64,000 nucleotides of DNA from Streptococcus oralis (GCF_019929345.1 NZ_JAHZPJ010000008.1:25169-89168); one strand, 5' to 3'. Shown: positions 10,417 to 22,305, counted from the stretch's first letter. Translations and numbers: made by a program. The notes: generated from the sequence alone by a model not told the origin.

Positions 10417-12099
10417 ATGGCCTACACTCTTAAACCTGAAGAAGTCGGCGTTTTTGCCATCGGTGGTCTGGGAGAAATCGGGAAAAACACTTACGGAATT
10501 GAATACCAAGATGAGATTATCATCGTCGATGCTGGGATTAAATTCCCAGAAGATGACTTACTGGGTATCGACTACGTTATCCCTGACTACTCTTACATCG
10601 TGGACAATATTGACCGCGTCAAGGCCGTTTTGATTACACACGGACACGAGGACCACATCGGTGGGATTCCTTTCCTGCTCAAGCAAGCAAATGTCCCTAT
10701 CTACGCTGGACCACTTGCCTTGGCTTTGATCCGTGGAAAACTCGAAGAACACGGCCTCTTGCGCAACGCCAAACTTTACGAAATCAACCACAACACTGAG
10801 TTGACCTTTAAAAATCTCAAGGCAACTTTCTTTAGAACTACTCACTCCATTCCAGAGCCTTTGGGGATTGTCATTCATACTCCTCAAGGTAAAATCGTCT
10901 GTACGGGTGACTTCAAGTTCGACTTCACGCCAGTTGGAGAGCCTGCAGACTTGCACCGTATGGCTGCCCTTGGTGAAGAAGGAGTGCTCTGTCTCCTCTC
11001 TGACTCGACAAATGCGGAAGTGCCAACTTTTACCAACTCTGAAAAAGTCGTTGGCCAGTCTATCATGAAGATCATCCAAGGCATTGAAGGACGTATCATC
11101 TTTGCATCCTTTGCCTCAAATATCTTCCGTCTCCAACAAGCAACAGATGCTGCTGTTAAGACTGGACGCAAGATTGCGGTCTTTGGTCGTTCTATGGAAA
11201 AGGCTATAGTCAACGGAATTGAGCTTGGCTACATCAAAGCTCCCAAGGGAACCTTTATCGAGCCAAATGAAATCAAGGACTACCCTGCAGGCGAGGTTCT
11301 GATCCTTTGTACAGGTAGTCAGGGTGAGCCGATGGCAGCCCTCTCTCGTATCGCTAACGGAACACACCGTCAGGTGCAACTCCAACCCGGCGATACCGTT
11401 ATCTTCTCTTCTAGCCCAATCCCTGGAAATACTACTAGCGTCAACAAACTGATTAATATTATCTCAGAAGCTGGTGTCGAAGTCATCCATGGTAAGATTA
11501 ACAATATCCACACCTCTGGACACGGTGGTCAGCAAGAGCAAAAACTCATGCTCCGCTTGATCAAGCCCAAATACTTCATGCCTGTTCATGGTGAATACCG
11601 TATGCAGAAAGTCCATGCTGGACTAGCGGTGGATACTGGTGTCGAGAAGGACAATATCTTTATCATGAGCAATGGTGATGTGCTTGCCCTTACTGCTAAC
11701 TCTGCTCGTATCGCAGGTCACTTCAATGCCCAAGACATTTATGTCGATGGCAATCGTATCGGTGAAATCGGCGCTGCTGTCCTCAAAGACCGTCGTGATC
11801 TATCTGAAGACGGTGTCGTACTTGCAGTCGCAACTGTTGACTTCAAATCTAAAATGATTCTGTCTGGTCCAGACATCCTCAGCCGAGGCTTTGTCTACAT
11901 GCGAGAGTCTGGTGACTTGATTCGCCAAAGCCAGCGCATCCTCTTTAATGCCATTCGTATCGCGTTGAAAAATAAGGATGCTAGCATCCAATCTGTCAAT
12001 GGTGCCATTGTCAACGCTATTCGTCCCTTCCTTTATGAAAATACGGAACGTGAACCGATCATTATCCCTATGATCCTCACACCAGACGAAGAAGAATAA
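10417..12099 (+). CDS. rnjA: Ribonuclease J1
   Basis: 560 residues. Metallo-beta-lactamase metal site HGHEDHIGG (about 74-82), the beta-CASP region and the late motifs TSGHGGQQE and PVHGEYRM are present. It is a 5'-3' exo- and endoribonuclease central to mRNA decay and rRNA maturation. Being directly behind rpoY identifies it as J1 rather than J2. A hairpin terminator follows the stop. Confidence 0.95.
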   Translation: MAYTLKPEEVGVFAIGGLGEIGKNTYGIEYQDEIIIVDAGIKFPEDDLLGIDYVIPDYSYIVDNIDRVKAVLITHGHEDHIGGIPFLLKQANVPIYAGPLALALIRGKLEEHGLLRNAKLYEINHNTELTFKNLKATFFRTTHSIPEPLGIVIHTPQGKIVCTGDFKFDFTPVGEPADLHRMAALGEEGVLCLLSDSTNAEVPTFTNSEKVVGQSIMKIIQGIEGRIIFASFASNIFRLQQATDAAVKTGRKIAVFGRSMEKAIVNGIELGYIKAPKGTFIEPNEIKDYPAGEVLILCTGSQGEPMAALSRIANGTHRQVQLQPGDTVIFSSSPIPGNTTSVNKLINIISEAGVEVIHGKINNIHTSGHGGQQEQKLMLRLIKPKYFMPVHGEYRMQKVHAGLAVDTGVEKDNIFIMSNGDVLALTANSARIAGHFNAQDIYVDGNRIGEIGAAVLKDRRDLSEDGVVLAVATVDFKSKMILSGPDILSRGFVYMRESGDLIRQSQRILFNAIRIALKNKDASIQSVNGAIVNAIRPFLYENTEREPIIIPMILTPDEEE

Positions 12100-12106
12100 A
12101 TCAACA

Positions 12107-12135
12107 AAACAGCCCCGTCTTCGGAGCTGTTTTTC
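12107..12135. terminator. Convergent terminator between rnjA and mnmG
   Basis: AAAACAGC pairs with GCTGTTTT, with a run of T. It lies between two convergent genes and can serve both. Confidence 0.8.
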
Positions 12136-12136
12136 T

Positions 12137-14050
12137 CTATGCTTTCTTTTCTTGATTCTTCGAAATACTACGATTTTTACCTTCCAGATAGACCATGAGA
12201 ATGGAAATATCTGCTGGGTTTACTCCCGAAATACGGCTAGCTTGGCCAATGGTTTCTGGATTGATGAGTTTGAACTTCTGGCGAGCTTCAGTCGCAATCG
12301 AGTCAATGTCATCCCAGTCAATATTGGCCGGAATGCGTTTTTCTTCCATGCGTTTCATCTTGGCAACCTGATCCATGGCTTTAGAAATATAACCCTCGTA
12401 CTTGATCTCTGTTTCAATCAATTCAATGACCTTGTCATCCAAGTCCTCTGCAGCTGGCCCGATAAAGGCCACCACATCTTGATAAGAAACTTCTGGACGG
12501 CGAAGGAATTCCTTGGCTGTCACCGCATCTGTCAATGGTTTGAATCCCATCTCTTCAACCTTAGCATTGGTTTCCTTGACTGGCTTGAGTTTGATGCTGT
12601 CTAGGCGTTTCATCTCATTATCAAATTGATTTTTCTTGATTTCAAAACGAGCCCAGCGTTCATCGTCAACAAGCCCAATCTCACGTCCCATCTCGGTCAA
12701 ACGCATATCTGCATTATCATGACGGAGGATGAGGCGGTATTCAGCACGACTAGTCAAGAGACGGTAGGGTTCAATGGTACCCTTGGTCACCAAGTCATCA
12801 ATCATCACTCCAATATAGCCGTCACTACGCTTCAAAATCAACTCAGGCTTGCCTTGGATTTTCAGAGCGGCGTTGATACCAGCGATAATCCCTTGACCTG
12901 CTGCCTCTTCGTAACCTGATGTTCCATTGGTCTGACCAGCAGTGAAGAGTCCTGAGATTTTCTTGGTTTCCAGAGTTGCACGCAACTGATGAGGCAAGAC
13001 CATGTCGTACTCAATAGCATAACCCGTTCGCATCATTTCTGCATTTTCCAACCCTTTGATGGAATGAACTAGCTCGCGCTGGACATCCTCAGGAAGACTG
13101 GTTGATAAACCTTGAACGTATACTTCCTCAGTGTCACGCCCTTCTGGTTCTAGAAATAGTTGGTGACGTTCCTTGTCTGCAAAGCGCACAATCTTATCCT
13201 CAATCGATGGACAGTAACGAGGACCTACACCCTTAACTACACCTGTAAACATAGGCGCACGATGGAGGTTGTTTTGGATAATCTCATGACTGGTACCATT
13301 GGTATAGGTCAACCAGCATGGAACTTGATCTTTGACATAATCCTCATCACGTGAAGTATATGAGAAGTGATTAGGCGCTTCGTCCCCTGGCTGAATCTCT
13401 GTCACATCGTAGTTGATAGAGGAAGCCTTGACACGTGGAGGAGTTCCTGTCTTGAAACGGCCGATTTCGAGCCCAAGTTCCTTGAGATTATCAGCTAGGT
13501 TAATCGAAGCTAGACTGTGGTTAGGACCTGACGAATACTTGAGGTCTCCGATGATGATTTCCCCACGGAGGGCAGTCCCTGTCGTCACGATAACAGCCTT
13601 GGCAGCATACTCTTGATGGGTCGCTGTACGAACACCGACAACCTTACCATCTTCCACCAAAATCTCATCAATCATGGTTTGACGGAGGGTCAAATTTTCT
13701 TGATTTTCAACTGTCTTGCGCATTTCTTTAGAGTAAAGCTCCTTGTCAGCTTGCGCACGAAGGGCACGGACAGCTGGCCCCTTCCCTGTGTTGAGCATCT
13801 TCATCTGGATGTAAGTCTTGTCAATGGTTTTGGCCATCTCGCCACCAAGGGCATCTACTTCACGCACGACAATCCCCTTGGCAGAACCTCCGATAGAGGG
13901 ATTACATGGCATGAATGCCAACATTTCAATGTTGATGGTCGCAAGCAAGACCTTGCAGCCCATACGGCTAGCAGCTAGAGATGCCTCCACCCCAGCGTGC
14001 CCCGCACCGATTACAATAATATCGTATTCTTCCGTAAAATTATAAGTCAT
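12137..14050 (-). CDS. mnmG: tRNA uridine-5-carboxymethylaminomethyl modification enzyme MnmG
   Basis: 637 residues. FAD-binding Rossmann start [12 protein letters not shown] (about 14-25), then the family patterns [11 protein letters not shown] and TGTPPRV, and [16 protein letters not shown] near the FAD site. With MnmE it adds the (carboxymethyl)aminomethyl group to U34 of several tRNAs. It starts 8 nt after the nudix gene and is probably co-transcribed with it. Confidence 0.96.
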   Translation of the reverse strand: MTYNFTEEYDIIVIGAGHAGVEASLAASRMGCKVLLATINIEMLAFMPCNPSIGGSAKGIVVREVDALGGEMAKTIDKTYIQMKMLNTGKGPAVRALRAQADKELYSKEMRKTVENQENLTLRQTMIDEILVEDGKVVGVRTATHQEYAAKAVIVTTGTALRGEIIIGDLKYSSGPNHSLASINLADNLKELGLEIGRFKTGTPPRVKASSINYDVTEIQPGDEAPNHFSYTSRDEDYVKDQVPCWLTYTNGTSHEIIQNNLHRAPMFTGVVKGVGPRYCPSIEDKIVRFADKERHQLFLEPEGRDTEEVYVQGLSTSLPEDVQRELVHSIKGLENAEMMRTGYAIEYDMVLPHQLRATLETKKISGLFTAGQTNGTSGYEEAAGQGIIAGINAALKIQGKPELILKRSDGYIGVMIDDLVTKGTIEPYRLLTSRAEYRLILRHDNADMRLTEMGREIGLVDDERWARFEIKKNQFDNEMKRLDSIKLKPVKETNAKVEEMGFKPLTDAVTAKEFLRRPEVSYQDVVAFIGPAAEDLDDKVIELIETEIKYEGYISKAMDQVAKMKRMEEKRIPANIDWDDIDSIATEARQKFKLINPETIGQASRISGVNPADISILMVYLEGKNRSISKNQEKKA

Positions 14051-14058
14051 TTTCTCTC

Positions 14059-14514
14059 CTATTCTTCAAGATGAATGTGTCTTAGTTGGCCGTCCCAATC
14101 TGGTAGGGCTGTTTTTAAAAAGGCTGGAACTAGCTGGATATTCTGGAGCTCATCCAAGTCAATCCACTCACAGGGCAGTGTTTTCTCATCTTCCTGCATG
14201 GTCAACGGGGCATCCTCAAGTAAGTCCACCAGGTAATGAAATTCGATGTTGTGATAGGAAACACCGTCCTGTTCAAAACGATTTTCAACCACGAAAGCTA
14301 GCTGCCCAGCTTGAGCTTTGACACCCAGTTCTTCTCTCACTTCACGGACTACCGCGTCTTCCGTGCTTTCATTGACTTGAATCGCACCGCCGATAGTGTA
14401 ATACTTGCCCTTGTCTTTGGTAACTAGGATCTTGCCATTTTGGAGAATCAAAGCTGTTGCTCGAACACCAAAAACAGTATTTCCCACTTTTGTCCGAAAG
14501 TCTTGTTGAGTCAT
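14059..14514 (-). CDS. Nudix hydrolase
   Basis: 151 residues from the ATG at 14514 ([11 protein letters not shown]), which has AAAGGA in front; a 9-codon longer frame lacks support. A complete Nudix box is seen, beginning [14 protein letters not shown] and ending REVREELG, with the metal-binding glutamates. It hydrolyses a nucleoside-diphosphate-linked substrate that cannot be named from sequence. It lies just upstream of mnmG. Confidence 0.85.
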   Translation of the reverse strand: MTQQDFRTKVGNTVFGVRATALILQNGKILVTKDKGKYYTIGGAIQVNESTEDAVVREVREELGVKAQAGQLAFVVENRFEQDGVSYHNIEFHYLVDLLEDAPLTMQEDEKTLPCEWIDLDELQNIQLVPAFLKTALPDWDGQLRHIHLEE

Positions 14515-14654
14515 TTCTGTCCTTTCCCTTAAACGACACAAAAACAGTCAAAACTCGTAAGGAGTGCAGGACAAAAAAGCCTGCAACATCCATGAGCTTT
14601 GACCATCATTTCTATTGCTTTTATTATTGTAGCAAATTGAGAGAATTTGTCAAT

Positions 14655-15971
<1,317 letters not shown>

Positions 15972-16613
15972 TTAATACCAACCGTTGTTAAGCCAGAAGT
16001 TCTTGGCAGCTGTCCATGAACCGTAACGTCCTGAAACGTAAGCATCTGCTACACGTTCTTGGTTTTCAGCTGAGTAGTCGCCGTTCAAGTATGAATCTGT
16101 CAATTGGTAACGTCCGATATAACGTCCGTTTGTAGCTGTGTAGCTACCGCCTGATTCTTTTTGAGCGATCCATTCTTTGGCTTCTGCTTCAGAGCCACTT
16201 ACAGTTGAAGCTGTGTAACTTTCTTCTTCATAAGAAGTGCTGGCTGTAGCAGCTGGTGCTTCGTAAGTTGTTGTTTCAGCAACTTCTTCATAAGTTGTAG
16301 CTTCGCTTGTTTCTTCTGTAGCAACTGGTGCTTCATAGGTTGTTGCAGAAGTTGCAGTTGCTGTCGATGAAGCTGTTCCTTCGATAACCAAAACTTGATC
16401 CACATAGATAAGGTGAATATCTTTGATATTGTTTTTTTCTGCCAATTTTTCAACAGTAGTGTTGTACTTCTCAGCGATTTCTGAAAGAGTATCACCTGGT
16501 TTAACTGTATAAGTTACAGTTTCTTGCGCAGAAGCAAGTACAGGCGCAAAGAAAGCAAGTAATGTTGCTACTCCTGCAAGAGTTGATTTGATTTTTTTAG
16601 TTGTTAATGTCAT
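15972..16613 (-). CDS. Secreted LysM protein with lysozyme-like C-terminal domain
   Basis: 213 residues. Signal peptide ending near ASA (about 26-28), one LysM peptidoglycan-binding domain (about 34-76: YTVKPGDTLSEIAEKYNTTV), a Thr/Ala/Glu-rich linker (about 78-140) with repeated YEAPVA/YEEVAET motifs, and a C-terminal transglycosylase-like domain (EWIAQKESGGSYTATNGRY, conserved catalytic Glu) ending GSWTAAKNFWLNNGWY. This is the layout of streptococcal wall remodelling proteins of the WalRK regulon. Upstream, TGTAAT at about 16694 on the minus strand is a weak candidate half-site for WalR. Confidence 0.85.
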   Translation of the reverse strand: MTLTTKKIKSTLAGVATLLAFFAPVLASAQETVTYTVKPGDTLSEIAEKYNTTVEKLAEKNNIKDIHLIYVDQVLVIEGTASSTATATSATTYEAPVATEETSEATTYEEVAETTTYEAPAATASTSYEEESYTASTVSGSEAEAKEWIAQKESGGSYTATNGRYIGRYQLTDSYLNGDYSAENQERVADAYVSGRYGSWTAAKNFWLNNGWY

Positions 16614-16814
16614 TTCTGAAAATTCTCCTTTTTACTATGCTTCTATCATACCGTTTGAATATTACCGTTTCTTAACGATTTTGTGTAGAAATATTACAAA
16701 AATATTTTATATTTACTGAAACATTGATATTTTTGTCATAAAAGGCCAAATTTTATACCATTTCTATCCATTTTTTCAGTTTTATAAGGGAAATAAGCAC
16801 AGAACTTCATTCTT

Positions 16815-16823
16815 TGATATAAT
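16815..16823 (+). promoter_or_regulatory. Extended -10 promoter of the serine dehydratase operon
   Basis: TGA followed by a perfect TATAAT (16818-16823), about 30 nt before the sdaAB start; the -35 is poor, as usual for extended -10 promoters. Confidence 0.6.
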
Positions 16824-16853
16824 AGATATAAGAATCTTTGTAAGGGGAAACAG

Positions 16854-17525
16854 ATGCAATCACTTCGTTTTCAATCTGTCTTTGATATTATCGGACCAGT
16901 CATGATTGGCCCATCAAGTAGCCATACTGCTGGAGCTGTTCGTATTGGGAAAATCGTCTCCTCCATCTTTGACGATACGCCAACAGAAGTCGAATTCCAA
17001 TTATTTAATTCATTTGCCAAGACCTACCGTGGTCACGGGACAGACCTTGCTCTCGTTGCGGGTATTTTAGGTATGGATACGGACGATCCTGACATTCCAA
17101 ATAGTCTCGAGATTGCCCATAAACATGGTATCAAGATTGTCTGGACCATTCAGAAAGACAGCAACGCTCCTCACCCTAATACCACTAAAATTACTGTGAA
17201 GAATGAACACAAATCCATCAGTGTGACAGGAATTTCCATCGGTGGGGGAAATATCCAAGTTACGGAACTTAACGGCTTTGCTGTCTCTCTCAACATGAAC
17301 ACACCGACCATCATCATCGTGCATCAGGATGTTCCAGGTATGATTGCCCATGTTACTGAAGCCCTCTCTCGTTTCGATATCAACATCGCTCAGATGAATG
17401 TGACTCGAGAAAAAGCTGGAGAAAAAGCCATCATGATTATCGAAGTCGATAGTCGAAGTTGCGAAGAGGCGATTGAAGAAATCCGAAAAATCCCTCATCT
17501 CCACAATGTCAATTTCTTTAAGTAG
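16854..17525 (+). CDS. sdaAB: L-serine dehydratase, iron-sulfur dependent, beta subunit
   Basis: 223 residues. Begins with the serine dehydratase beta fold (GPVMIGPSSSHTAGAVRIG, about 16-34) and ends with an ACT domain (about 148-220: TPTIIIVHQDVPGMIAHVTEALSRF). With the alpha subunit it deaminates serine to pyruvate and ammonia. A GGGGAAA site precedes the ATG. sdaAA follows after 8 nt. Confidence 0.94.
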   Translation: MQSLRFQSVFDIIGPVMIGPSSSHTAGAVRIGKIVSSIFDDTPTEVEFQLFNSFAKTYRGHGTDLALVAGILGMDTDDPDIPNSLEIAHKHGIKIVWTIQKDSNAPHPNTTKITVKNEHKSISVTGISIGGGNIQVTELNGFAVSLNMNTPTIIIVHQDVPGMIAHVTEALSRFDINIAQMNVTREKAGEKAIMIIEVDSRSCEEAIEEIRKIPHLHNVNFFK

Positions 17526-17533
17526 GAGGAAAC

Positions 17534-18406
17534 ATGTTTTATTCTATCAAAGAATTGGTCGAGCAAGCAGATCTAGACTTCCAAGGAAATGTCGCAGAAC
17601 TCATGATTGCGACAGAATATCAATTAACCGGTCGAGAACGGCCAGAAGTTCTCCTTCTCATGGAACGCAATCTAGAAGTCATGAAAGCCTCTGTCGAGCT
17701 CGGTCTCAGTGAAAATAAATCCCGTAGTGGCCTAACGGGCGGAGACGCGGCCAAACTAGACCGCCATCTCAAAAGTGGCAAGGCCTTGTCGGACTTTACC
17801 ATCCTATCAGCAGCCCGAAATGCCATCGCGGTCAATGAACACAATGCGAAGATGGGCTTGGTCTGCGCTACTCCAACCGCAGGAAGTGCTGGTTGTTTGC
17901 CAGCCGTTCTCACTGCTGCTATCCAAAAACTAGACCTCAGTCACGAAGAACAGCTGGATTTCCTCTTTGCTGCTGGTGCCTTTGGACTAGTCATCGCAAA
18001 TAACGCTTCTATCTCAGGTGCTGAAGGTGGCTGCCAGGCCGAAGTTGGCTCTGCCTCTGCCATGAGTGCCGCAGCCTTAACCTTGGCTGCAGGTGGGACC
18101 CCCTATCAGGCTAGTCAAGCCATCGCCTTTGTCATTAAAAATATGCTGGGCCTCATCTGCGATCCCGTCGCTGGTCTGGTTGAGGTTCCATGTGTCAAAC
18201 GAAATGCTATGGGGGCTAGCTTTGCCTTTATAGCGGCAGATATGGCCTTGGCAGGTATCGAGTCTAAGATCCCTGTTGACGAAGTCATCGATGCCATGTA
18301 CCAAGTCGGATCAAGTCTTCCAACTGCCCTTCGTGAAACGGCTGAGGGTGGACTCGCCGCTACACCTACTGGTCGTCGCCTACAAAAAGAAATCTTCGGA
18401 GAATAA
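17534..18406 (+). CDS. sdaAA: L-serine dehydratase, iron-sulfur dependent, alpha subunit
   Basis: 290 residues. The catalytic segment TPTAGSAGCLPAVL (about 116-129) and cysteines in GGCQAEVGSASA, LICDPVAGLVEVPC fit the [4Fe-4S]-binding alpha subunit. An AGGAGG ribosome site precedes the start. Partner of sdaAB in the same operon. Confidence 0.94.
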   Translation: MFYSIKELVEQADLDFQGNVAELMIATEYQLTGRERPEVLLLMERNLEVMKASVELGLSENKSRSGLTGGDAAKLDRHLKSGKALSDFTILSAARNAIAVNEHNAKMGLVCATPTAGSAGCLPAVLTAAIQKLDLSHEEQLDFLFAAGAFGLVIANNASISGAEGGCQAEVGSASAMSAAALTLAAGGTPYQASQAIAFVIKNMLGLICDPVAGLVEVPCVKRNAMGASFAFIAADMALAGIESKIPVDEVIDAMYQVGSSLPTALRETAEGGLAATPTGRRLQKEIFGE

Positions 18407-18433
18407 GCTTATCTATATCTATTAGGAGAAACT

Positions 18434-19063
18434 ATGCCCTCTATCTCAGCAATCTTTTTTGATCTAGACGGAACCCTGGTTGACAGTTCCACCGGGATCC
18501 ACAATGCCTTCACCTACACCTTTGAACAACTAGGAGTACCTAGCCCTGATGCCAAAACCATTCGTGGTTTCATGGGACCACCCCTTGAAAGTAGTTTTGC
18601 AACATGTCTTCCCAAGGAACAAATCTCGGAGGCCGTCCAGATATACCGCTCTTACTACAAGGAAAAAGGAATCCACGAAGCCCAACTCTTCCCCCGAATA
18701 ACGGAATTACTCCAAGAACTTTCACAAAACTACCCTCTCTACATCACTACAACAAAGAATACTCCTACTGCTCATGATATGACTAAAAATCTGGGAATCC
18801 ATCATTTCTTTGATGGCATTTACGGCTCTAGTCCTGAAACGCCACACAAGGCGGATGTCATCCGTTACGCCTTGCAAACGCATCAACTCCCTGCAGACCA
18901 AGTCCTCATCATTGGGGATACCAAGTTTGATATGATTGGAGCCCAAGAAACTGGCATTAAAAAGGTCGCTGTTACTTGGGGATTTGGAGAGGAGGCTGAT
19001 TTACTCAGCTATCAGCCTGACTGGATTGCCCATACCATTGATGATATCATTAGCCAGCTCTAA
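18434..19063 (+). CDS. HAD-superfamily phosphatase (phosphoglycolate phosphatase-like)
   Basis: 209 residues. HAD motif I FFDLDGTLVDS (about 8-18), motif II in YITTTKN, motif III lysine in TPHKADVIR and motif IV VLIIGDTKFDMIGA are present, with an alpha-helical cap between I and II. Substrate unknown; subfamily resembles Gph/PpaX. It follows sdaAA closely with AGGAG upstream and ends at a terminator, so it is likely the third gene of that operon. Confidence 0.85.
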   Translation: MPSISAIFFDLDGTLVDSSTGIHNAFTYTFEQLGVPSPDAKTIRGFMGPPLESSFATCLPKEQISEAVQIYRSYYKEKGIHEAQLFPRITELLQELSQNYPLYITTTKNTPTAHDMTKNLGIHHFFDGIYGSSPETPHKADVIRYALQTHQLPADQVLIIGDTKFDMIGAQETGIKKVAVTWGFGEEADLLSYQPDWIAHTIDDIISQL

Positions 19064-19069
19064 TCATAT

Positions 19070-19114
19070 AAAAATACTCCTAACACTAGTAAACTAGGTT
19101 GAGGAGTATTTTTT
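19070..19114 (+). terminator. Terminator of the sda operon
   Basis: AAAAATACTCCT pairs with AGGAGTATTTTT around a 20-nt loop, followed by T residues. The stretch 19115-19299 beyond it holds no gene that I can support. Confidence 0.8.
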
Positions 19115-19299
19115 ATATAGGGTCATCCTTAGTAAATGACCAGAATGAAACGGAAAAACAGATTAACAGATTCGCAACATACACCCACCAGTACTCTGAG
19201 GAGTCGAGCGGCCACTAGAGGGCACAAAAGGTCCCTTTATTTACCTAAACATTATCCTCTTATCTTGACTCCCATCTACTGGTCTTGTCCACATCTCTG

Positions 19300-20547
19300 T
19301 TATTCTTGTACTTCTTTCTGAGCGGCCTTTCCTTGGTCCAGAAGGGCTTGAATAATTTTTTCATCGCGAAGTTTAACAGAATCGTTAATGACTGCAGCTG
19401 ACTCAACGATGGTTGTTTCTAGTTGAGCACGTTTCTGGCGTCCCAACTCAATGGCAGCAACGATGCCTTGATTTTGAGCGACGAGACTTTCAGCTAGCTT
19501 GGTCACCGATTCGACAGCTACTGTTGGACTTTGGGCAATTTTCTCTATCTGCGGTATCACTTCCTTACTAGTTTCAGCTAGCATCTGAAGGGCTGCATTA
19601 TTGGCATTGACAATGGCATCCGCCACGGCACCTGATTTGATTGATTGTTGCAAAATACCAAGTTGGGCAATCGAGAGTTTCATTGTTGGAATGGTATTGC
19701 GGCGAAGCATGCCCAATTTTTGGCGCATGTCTGATGAAACTTTGACGAGATTACGCATTTGCGGGGTCGTCGTCCAGGCTACGTAAAGGCGACTGACATA
19801 CTCTGTATGCTGTTGTTCCAGTGTATTGACCACTTCTGCCATACGGGCCAACTCTTGGGACTTGGTTTGATATTCTACCGTTGTTGCATCTAATTGATCA
19901 ACTTGAGCCTTCAATTCTGCAGCACGACCACCAGCTTCTGCCTGACTGGCCTCGATGAATGAAATCACACCGACTAGATTTTCAATGGATTTGGTATTGT
20001 CCTCAATCAACATCTCAGCAGAAACAATATTTCGAGCAAGCACATCTTCTTGCTTGACCACTGCAGCTGCCATACCATCTAGTTTTTGTTCAACTGTTTT
20101 TGAGTCAAAGTAAAATTCTTGTAGCGTATTCTTGCTCTTGTTAAACAATCGTTGCAAAAAGTTGGGCTTTTCTTCCAATTCTGCAATTTCAGCATTCTTG
20201 TATTTGGTTACAAAACCTTGGAGTTCGCGGTTAGTATTTTTTAGGAGATCATCCACCTGCGGAATTTGCAGTTTCTTCTGCTCGGTCAGGATACGGTTCA
20301 CCGTACTATTGACATCTTCCACAGCTGATTGACCAAAGTCCAAGAGGGCATTTTGGTCTGTGACAAACTGATCCACCAACTGGGGCACGCGCACCTTGAT
20401 TCCCTCTTGCTGTTCAGGACTTAGCTTTTCAAGAAAGGTGATGGTCTGGGCTGAGCCTGTGTTGGTCCCGATGATTTCAGTGGTTTTGTCCACTTTGGTC
20501 ACTGTATTACTGGCAATCTGATCAATATCAAAATTAAATTCTGTCAT
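19300..20547 (-). CDS. TelA-family toxic anion resistance protein
   Basis: 415 residues, mostly alpha-helical with long coiled-coil tendency, no signal peptide. It has the TelA pattern (RLYVAWTTTPQMRNLVKVSSDMRQ is the conserved core). TelA proteins were linked to tellurite resistance, but the biochemical role is open; they often occur beside an XpaC protein, as here, where the partner gene lies 21 nt upstream. Confidence 0.85.
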   Translation of the reverse strand: MTEFNFDIDQIASNTVTKVDKTTEIIGTNTGSAQTITFLEKLSPEQQEGIKVRVPQLVDQFVTDQNALLDFGQSAVEDVNSTVNRILTEQKKLQIPQVDDLLKNTNRELQGFVTKYKNAEIAELEEKPNFLQRLFNKSKNTLQEFYFDSKTVEQKLDGMAAAVVKQEDVLARNIVSAEMLIEDNTKSIENLVGVISFIEASQAEAGGRAAELKAQVDQLDATTVEYQTKSQELARMAEVVNTLEQQHTEYVSRLYVAWTTTPQMRNLVKVSSDMRQKLGMLRRNTIPTMKLSIAQLGILQQSIKSGAVADAIVNANNAALQMLAETSKEVIPQIEKIAQSPTVAVESVTKLAESLVAQNQGIVAAIELGRQKRAQLETTIVESAAVINDSVKLRDEKIIQALLDQGKAAQKEVQE

Positions 20548-20568
20548 GGTTACTCCTTTGTGTCTACC

Positions 20569-21369
20569 CTATTCCTTGCGATCTTTACCCAAGATACGCA
20601 AGCTAATATCAAAATCGCGCATATCTGTTTCATTGAGCTCTCTCAAAACTTGATCTAGCTCAAGATCAAATTGTTCAATGGCTACTCTAGCTTGTTCCAA
20701 GCGTTCCTCAGATCGATTATAGTTCTTAGGATTTGCCTTAATCTTTAAATAACCCTCTAAAACGGTCTGGAATTTTTCCATCTTTAAATTATGAATGGTC
20801 GCCAATTCTTCCTTGTCTCCAAAGTTAGATGCCTCTATTTTATTTATTATTTCCTGATGGTCACACGCGATATTGGCAAGCGTCTGAGCCAATTCTGGTG
20901 CCACTTCCTCGGGCTCCATATTTTCAATATCTATCTGGCTGTCTCTTTCCAAACGCTCTAGCTGAACACTGATAGTTGCTCTTACTGAGCGAACCTTCTT
21001 ATCAATACGACTATAAACGGAATCACCAATATAAGATTTAAGCTGTTCGGCTTTCTGATGAATTTCACTCAGTTCAAGCAGTACTTGCTTGGACCGACTT
21101 TTATAGGCTGCTGATCCTTTCTCAGATAGGGTCTCCTCTAACTGCTGAATATCTTTATCAGTCTGACGAATTCGAGCTTTTAAGAGTTCAATTTGATCCT
21201 CTACAGAGCGATTACCACTCCTGCGTCGGTAAAGTGCATAAGCACCGAAACCAATTAGACTACAGATAGCCAAGGGGAAAGAATATTCAGCTAAGATACT
21301 AAAGAAAATCAATACTCCCCAGAAATAAAGGCAGCCTTTTAAAAATACATTACCTGATTTCATAAACAT
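20569..21369 (-). CDS. XpaC-like membrane protein
   Basis: 266 residues. Two N-terminal hydrophobic helices (about 10-45) are followed by a basic segment (RRRSGNRSVEDQ) and a long charged, helical cytoplasmic part with coiled-coil character. This matches the XpaC family (5-bromo-4-chloroindolyl phosphate hydrolysis protein), which pairs with TelA. The start at 21369 or an internal ATG two codons later are both possible. First gene of the xpaC-telA pair. Confidence 0.8.
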   Translation of the reverse strand: MFMKSGNVFLKGCLYFWGVLIFFSILAEYSFPLAICSLIGFGAYALYRRRSGNRSVEDQIELLKARIRQTDKDIQQLEETLSEKGSAAYKSRSKQVLLELSEIHQKAEQLKSYIGDSVYSRIDKKVRSVRATISVQLERLERDSQIDIENMEPEEVAPELAQTLANIACDHQEIINKIEASNFGDKEELATIHNLKMEKFQTVLEGYLKIKANPKNYNRSEERLEQARVAIEQFDLELDQVLRELNETDMRDFDISLRILGKDRKE

Positions 21370-21523
21370 CCCTTATTTTCAATTTATAAATCTATTTTAG
21401 CATAAAAGCAGAAAATGAGGGGAAAAGTCGCCTAAAAGGGTTGATTTCTTTACACTAAAACTCGAAACATTCTCCATGAGTAAAAATAATCCTCCACATA
21501 CCAGCCGAATCTCCAACTCACCC

Positions 21524-21598
21524 TTTTAAGACAAAGCAAAAAGCCCACTGTTGCAGGCTTTCTGTAAGATATTTCTTAAAATTAAAGCATCTTGTTAT
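21524..21598. repeat. Second copy of the rpsD 3' end and terminator
   Basis: This 75-bp segment equals 23699-23773, the end of rpsD with its terminator, at 72 of 75 positions. It ends inside what would be the last eight codons of rpsD. It marks the left edge of about 2.1 kb of extra DNA between here and the true rpsD end. Confidence 0.9.
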
Positions 21599-21616
21599 CT
21601 TGCAGTGATTAGGTAC

Positions 21617-21640
21617 AGAAAAACAGGCCTAAGCCTGCTC
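21617..21640 (-). terminator. Hairpin terminator on the minus strand
   Basis: CAGGC-CTAA-GCCTG hairpin followed on the minus strand by TTTTTC. It could terminate the 57-codon gene whose stop is at 21836. Another hairpin, GCACCT-5-AGGTGC with T run, lies at 21749-21772 on the plus strand. Confidence 0.5.
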
Positions 21641-21835
21641 TAAATCTAACTTGATTTCTTCAAAAACTATTAAATTCAAATAAGCTGAGAAAACATAAAG
21701 GGTAACAAAAAGGGGACTTAAATTGATGAGTTCAGTAAGCAAGTAAATTGCACCTGTCAAAGGTGCTTTTTATTTTACTATTTCTTATGAACTAATATGA
21801 CGAAAATGACTAGGTTTAACTAAGTCTTTCAAGTA

Positions 21836-22009
21836 TTATATAGCTAAATCGCGTTTTCTAAGTTCAGCCATTACAAGTTCTTCATCCTCTGGAGAGATCC
21901 AGGTAAAACGCAATCTAGCGAGTTCTTCATCGGTCCTTTCAGACGGGATGAGCTTAGGAGAACTCAACCCCATTGAGTCAATCTGAGAAAAAGCCTCTGA
22001 TAAGTTCAT
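21836..22009 (-). CDS. 57-residue acidic protein of unknown function
   Basis: The frame runs from the ATG at 22009-22007 to a TAA at 21836, with AAGGA 9 nt before the start. The product begins MNLSEAFSQIDSMGLSSPK and ends ELVMAELRKRDLAI. It is rich in Glu/Asp, with one Trp in the centre and a helical end, the size and charge of many small antitoxins or regulators, but no family is recognised. It lies inside the DNA between the two rpsD tails and just before the tandem RNA units. Confidence 0.55.
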   Translation of the reverse strand: MNLSEAFSQIDSMGLSSPKLIPSERTDEELARLRFTWISPEDEELVMAELRKRDLAI

Positions 22010-22167
22010 TGTTACCCATCCTTTCTGACATTCATTTCAAGGACTATGCCACCCTTGTTTTCTTTCACACTAATTATATCATATTTAGAATTCCAAAAGT
22101 AAAATAGGTCCCCTGATAGACCAACCTGCTACTTTGCTTTTCTTGTAAAATGTTGTATACTTAAATA

Positions 22168-22233
22168 AATAAAGGAACTGGTTTGGCACCCAATGACCTA
22201 TTTTAGGTCGGCGCCTAAGTCAGTTCCTTTTAC
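22168..22233 (+). ncRNA. Putative tandem small RNA, unit 1
   Basis: Promoter: -35 TTTGCT (22133-22138), 17-nt spacer, -10 TATACT (22156-22161). The expected transcript folds end to end: AAAGGAACTG at 22171-22180 pairs with CAGTTCCTTT, with an inner GACCT/AGGTC helix, and ends in a T run. No reading frame or ribosome site is seen. Confidence 0.6.
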
Positions 22234-22305
22234 TGTTTCGATTACTCCAAAGGATATGCCTTTAATATTCTTGCGTCAGTTAGTTTTTTAGGCTATAATT
22301 AAATT

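Noticed and set aside
10558..11079. 173-codon minus-strand frame inside rnjA
   Set aside because: Antisense shadow of a conserved gene; no ribosome site, no family.
16690..16710. WalR box before the LysM gene
   Set aside because: Only one TGTAAT half-site is convincing; kept as a remark in the gene entry, not as a feature.
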